From positions 1 through 6,117 of the forward strand of contig JOTC01000021.1 of the NCBI GenBank assembly GCA_000746705.1: 6,117 nucleotides of DNA, in the 5' to 3' direction. Positions 5,730 to 6,117 of the stretch are shown here, piece by piece. Source of the DNA: Marine Group I thaumarchaeote SCGC AAA799-O18 (lineage in GTDB: Archaea; Thermoproteota; Nitrososphaeria; Nitrososphaerales; Nitrosopumilaceae). Position 1 is the first letter of the stretch, and each line of letters opens with the position of its first letter. Made by a program: the position numbers and the translations under genes. Below the pieces are notes generated by a model. That model had not been told where the DNA came from and did not search any database. It saw nothing but the letters and a program-made list of their open reading frames with translations.

Positions 5730-6041
5730 GTGGTAATAACTTTGGAGGTTGGGAATACCCAATTACGTAAGTATGAAGAATATGCTTTTGTATTGGATTT
5801 TAAATCACGCAGTAAATCGACAACTGTTCGTGGAAGAACTGGAAGTATTGTTATTGCAATAGGAGAAGAAAGACTCACCTTATTGGAAATTCTTGGAAAT
5901 GAAAACACAATCTTTGAAGTAGGTGAGAGAGTATACATTGGAAAAGAGGGAAGATCCAAAGTTCAATCAGTTTTAGGTAAAATAACTTATGAAAAAATTT
6001 CTGTTTCTGCGCAAAATGAAATCAAAATCATCCTCTACTGA
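5730..6041 (+). CDS. DUF655 family protein, N-terminal half; 3' end replaced at the contig junction
   Basis: An archaeal protein usually of about 180-200 residues, commonly next to rpoF and predicted to bind nucleic acid (OB-like N-terminal part, helix-hairpin-helix C-terminal part). The motif RKYEEYAFVLDF, then the TTVRGRTGSIVIAIGEERLTLLEIL stretch and FEVGERVYIGKEGR identify the N-terminal part. The start is either GTG 5730, directly after the rpoF stop, or TTG 5742, which has GGTGG a few bases upstream. Only about 96 native codons remain. From 6019 the sequence is the inverted copy of bases 1-99, and the stop at 6039-6041 and residues IKIILY come from that foreign segment. The C-terminal half is therefore missing and the apparent stop is not the gene's own. 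Confidence 0.85.
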   Translation: MVITLEVGNTQLRKYEEYAFVLDFKSRSKSTTVRGRTGSIVIAIGEERLTLLEILGNENTIFEVGERVYIGKEGRSKVQSVLGKITYEKISVSAQNEIKIILY

Positions 6042-6117
6042 ACCAACTAAACTTACAATTATTGGAACCACATTGTTTGAAGAAATCATTTTGGCAAAAT
6101 TTGTAGCACCTGGATTT
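6019..6117 (-). repeat. Right copy of the 99-bp exact terminal inverted repeat (antisense pyrD fragment)
   Basis: Read on the - strand from 6117 to 6019 it encodes the same pyrD segment as bases 2-99 (NPGATNFAKMISSNN and onward). It abruptly interrupts the DUF655 gene. This copy is probably the misplaced one, because it breaks a conserved gene while the left copy does not. Confidence 0.95.

Noticed and set aside
5627..5959. A 110-codon minus-strand frame opposite rpoF and DUF655
   Set aside because: Both genes on the + strand are clear family members; the antisense frame resembles nothing and lacks a promoter.
1..6117. Linear plasmid or viral genome with terminal inverted repeats
   Set aside because: The content is ordinary chromosomal metabolism and information-processing genes, there is no replication or capsid gene, the repeat is coding pyrD sequence, and it truncates a conserved gene.

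Overview
This 6.1 kb AT-rich piece reads as chromosomal DNA of an ammonia-oxidising-type Thaumarchaeon (Nitrososphaeria, probably a marine Nitrosopumilus-like lineage). The evidence is archaeal-only or archaeal/eukaryal genes (ribosomal proteins S30e and L21e, RNA polymerase subunit Rpo4, RadA, a DUF655 protein), the low GC content, and TATA-like boxes about 25-30 nt upstream of start codons, as expected for leaderless archaeal transcripts. The lineage call comes from recalled family resemblance, not from a database search. All genes lie on the + strand and coding density is very high; no stretch over 300 bases lacks a gene.

Layout: (1) 2-1480, a pyrD-pyrK pair for the NAD-linked dihydroorotate dehydrogenase of pyrimidine synthesis. 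pyrD is cut by the left edge. pyrK is interrupted near its 3' end by a one-base frame change that displaces the last cysteine of its iron-sulfur motif. (2) 1533-3260, a 575-residue radical SAM protein of unassigned function with its own promoter. (3) 3306-3488, ribosomal protein S30e. (4) 3574-4725, RadA recombinase with a disordered tail built on six perfect 12-bp repeats, and an inverted repeat between its TATA box and start codon. (5) 4764-5030, an unrecognised 88-residue protein. (6) 5106-6018, an information-processing cluster of L21e, rpoF (Rpo4) and DUF655, transcribed from a promoter whose start-codon region is a perfect 19-nt inverted repeat.

The most striking structural feature is that the first 99 bases and the last 99 bases are exact reverse complements. 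The right-hand copy cuts into the DUF655 gene and carries antisense pyrD sequence, so the right end does not continue the native DUF655 gene. An exact length of 99 suggests a de Bruijn k-mer overlap, hence an assembly or amplification chimera, or a contig broken at the edges of a longer inverted repeat. It should not be read as a linear replicon with terminal repeats without read-level support.

I see no convincing new multi-gene system, CRISPR array, mobile element, tRNA or rRNA here. The biological leads are the two start-codon-proximal dyads, the pyrK frame change, the RadA tail repeat, and two proteins of unknown role.
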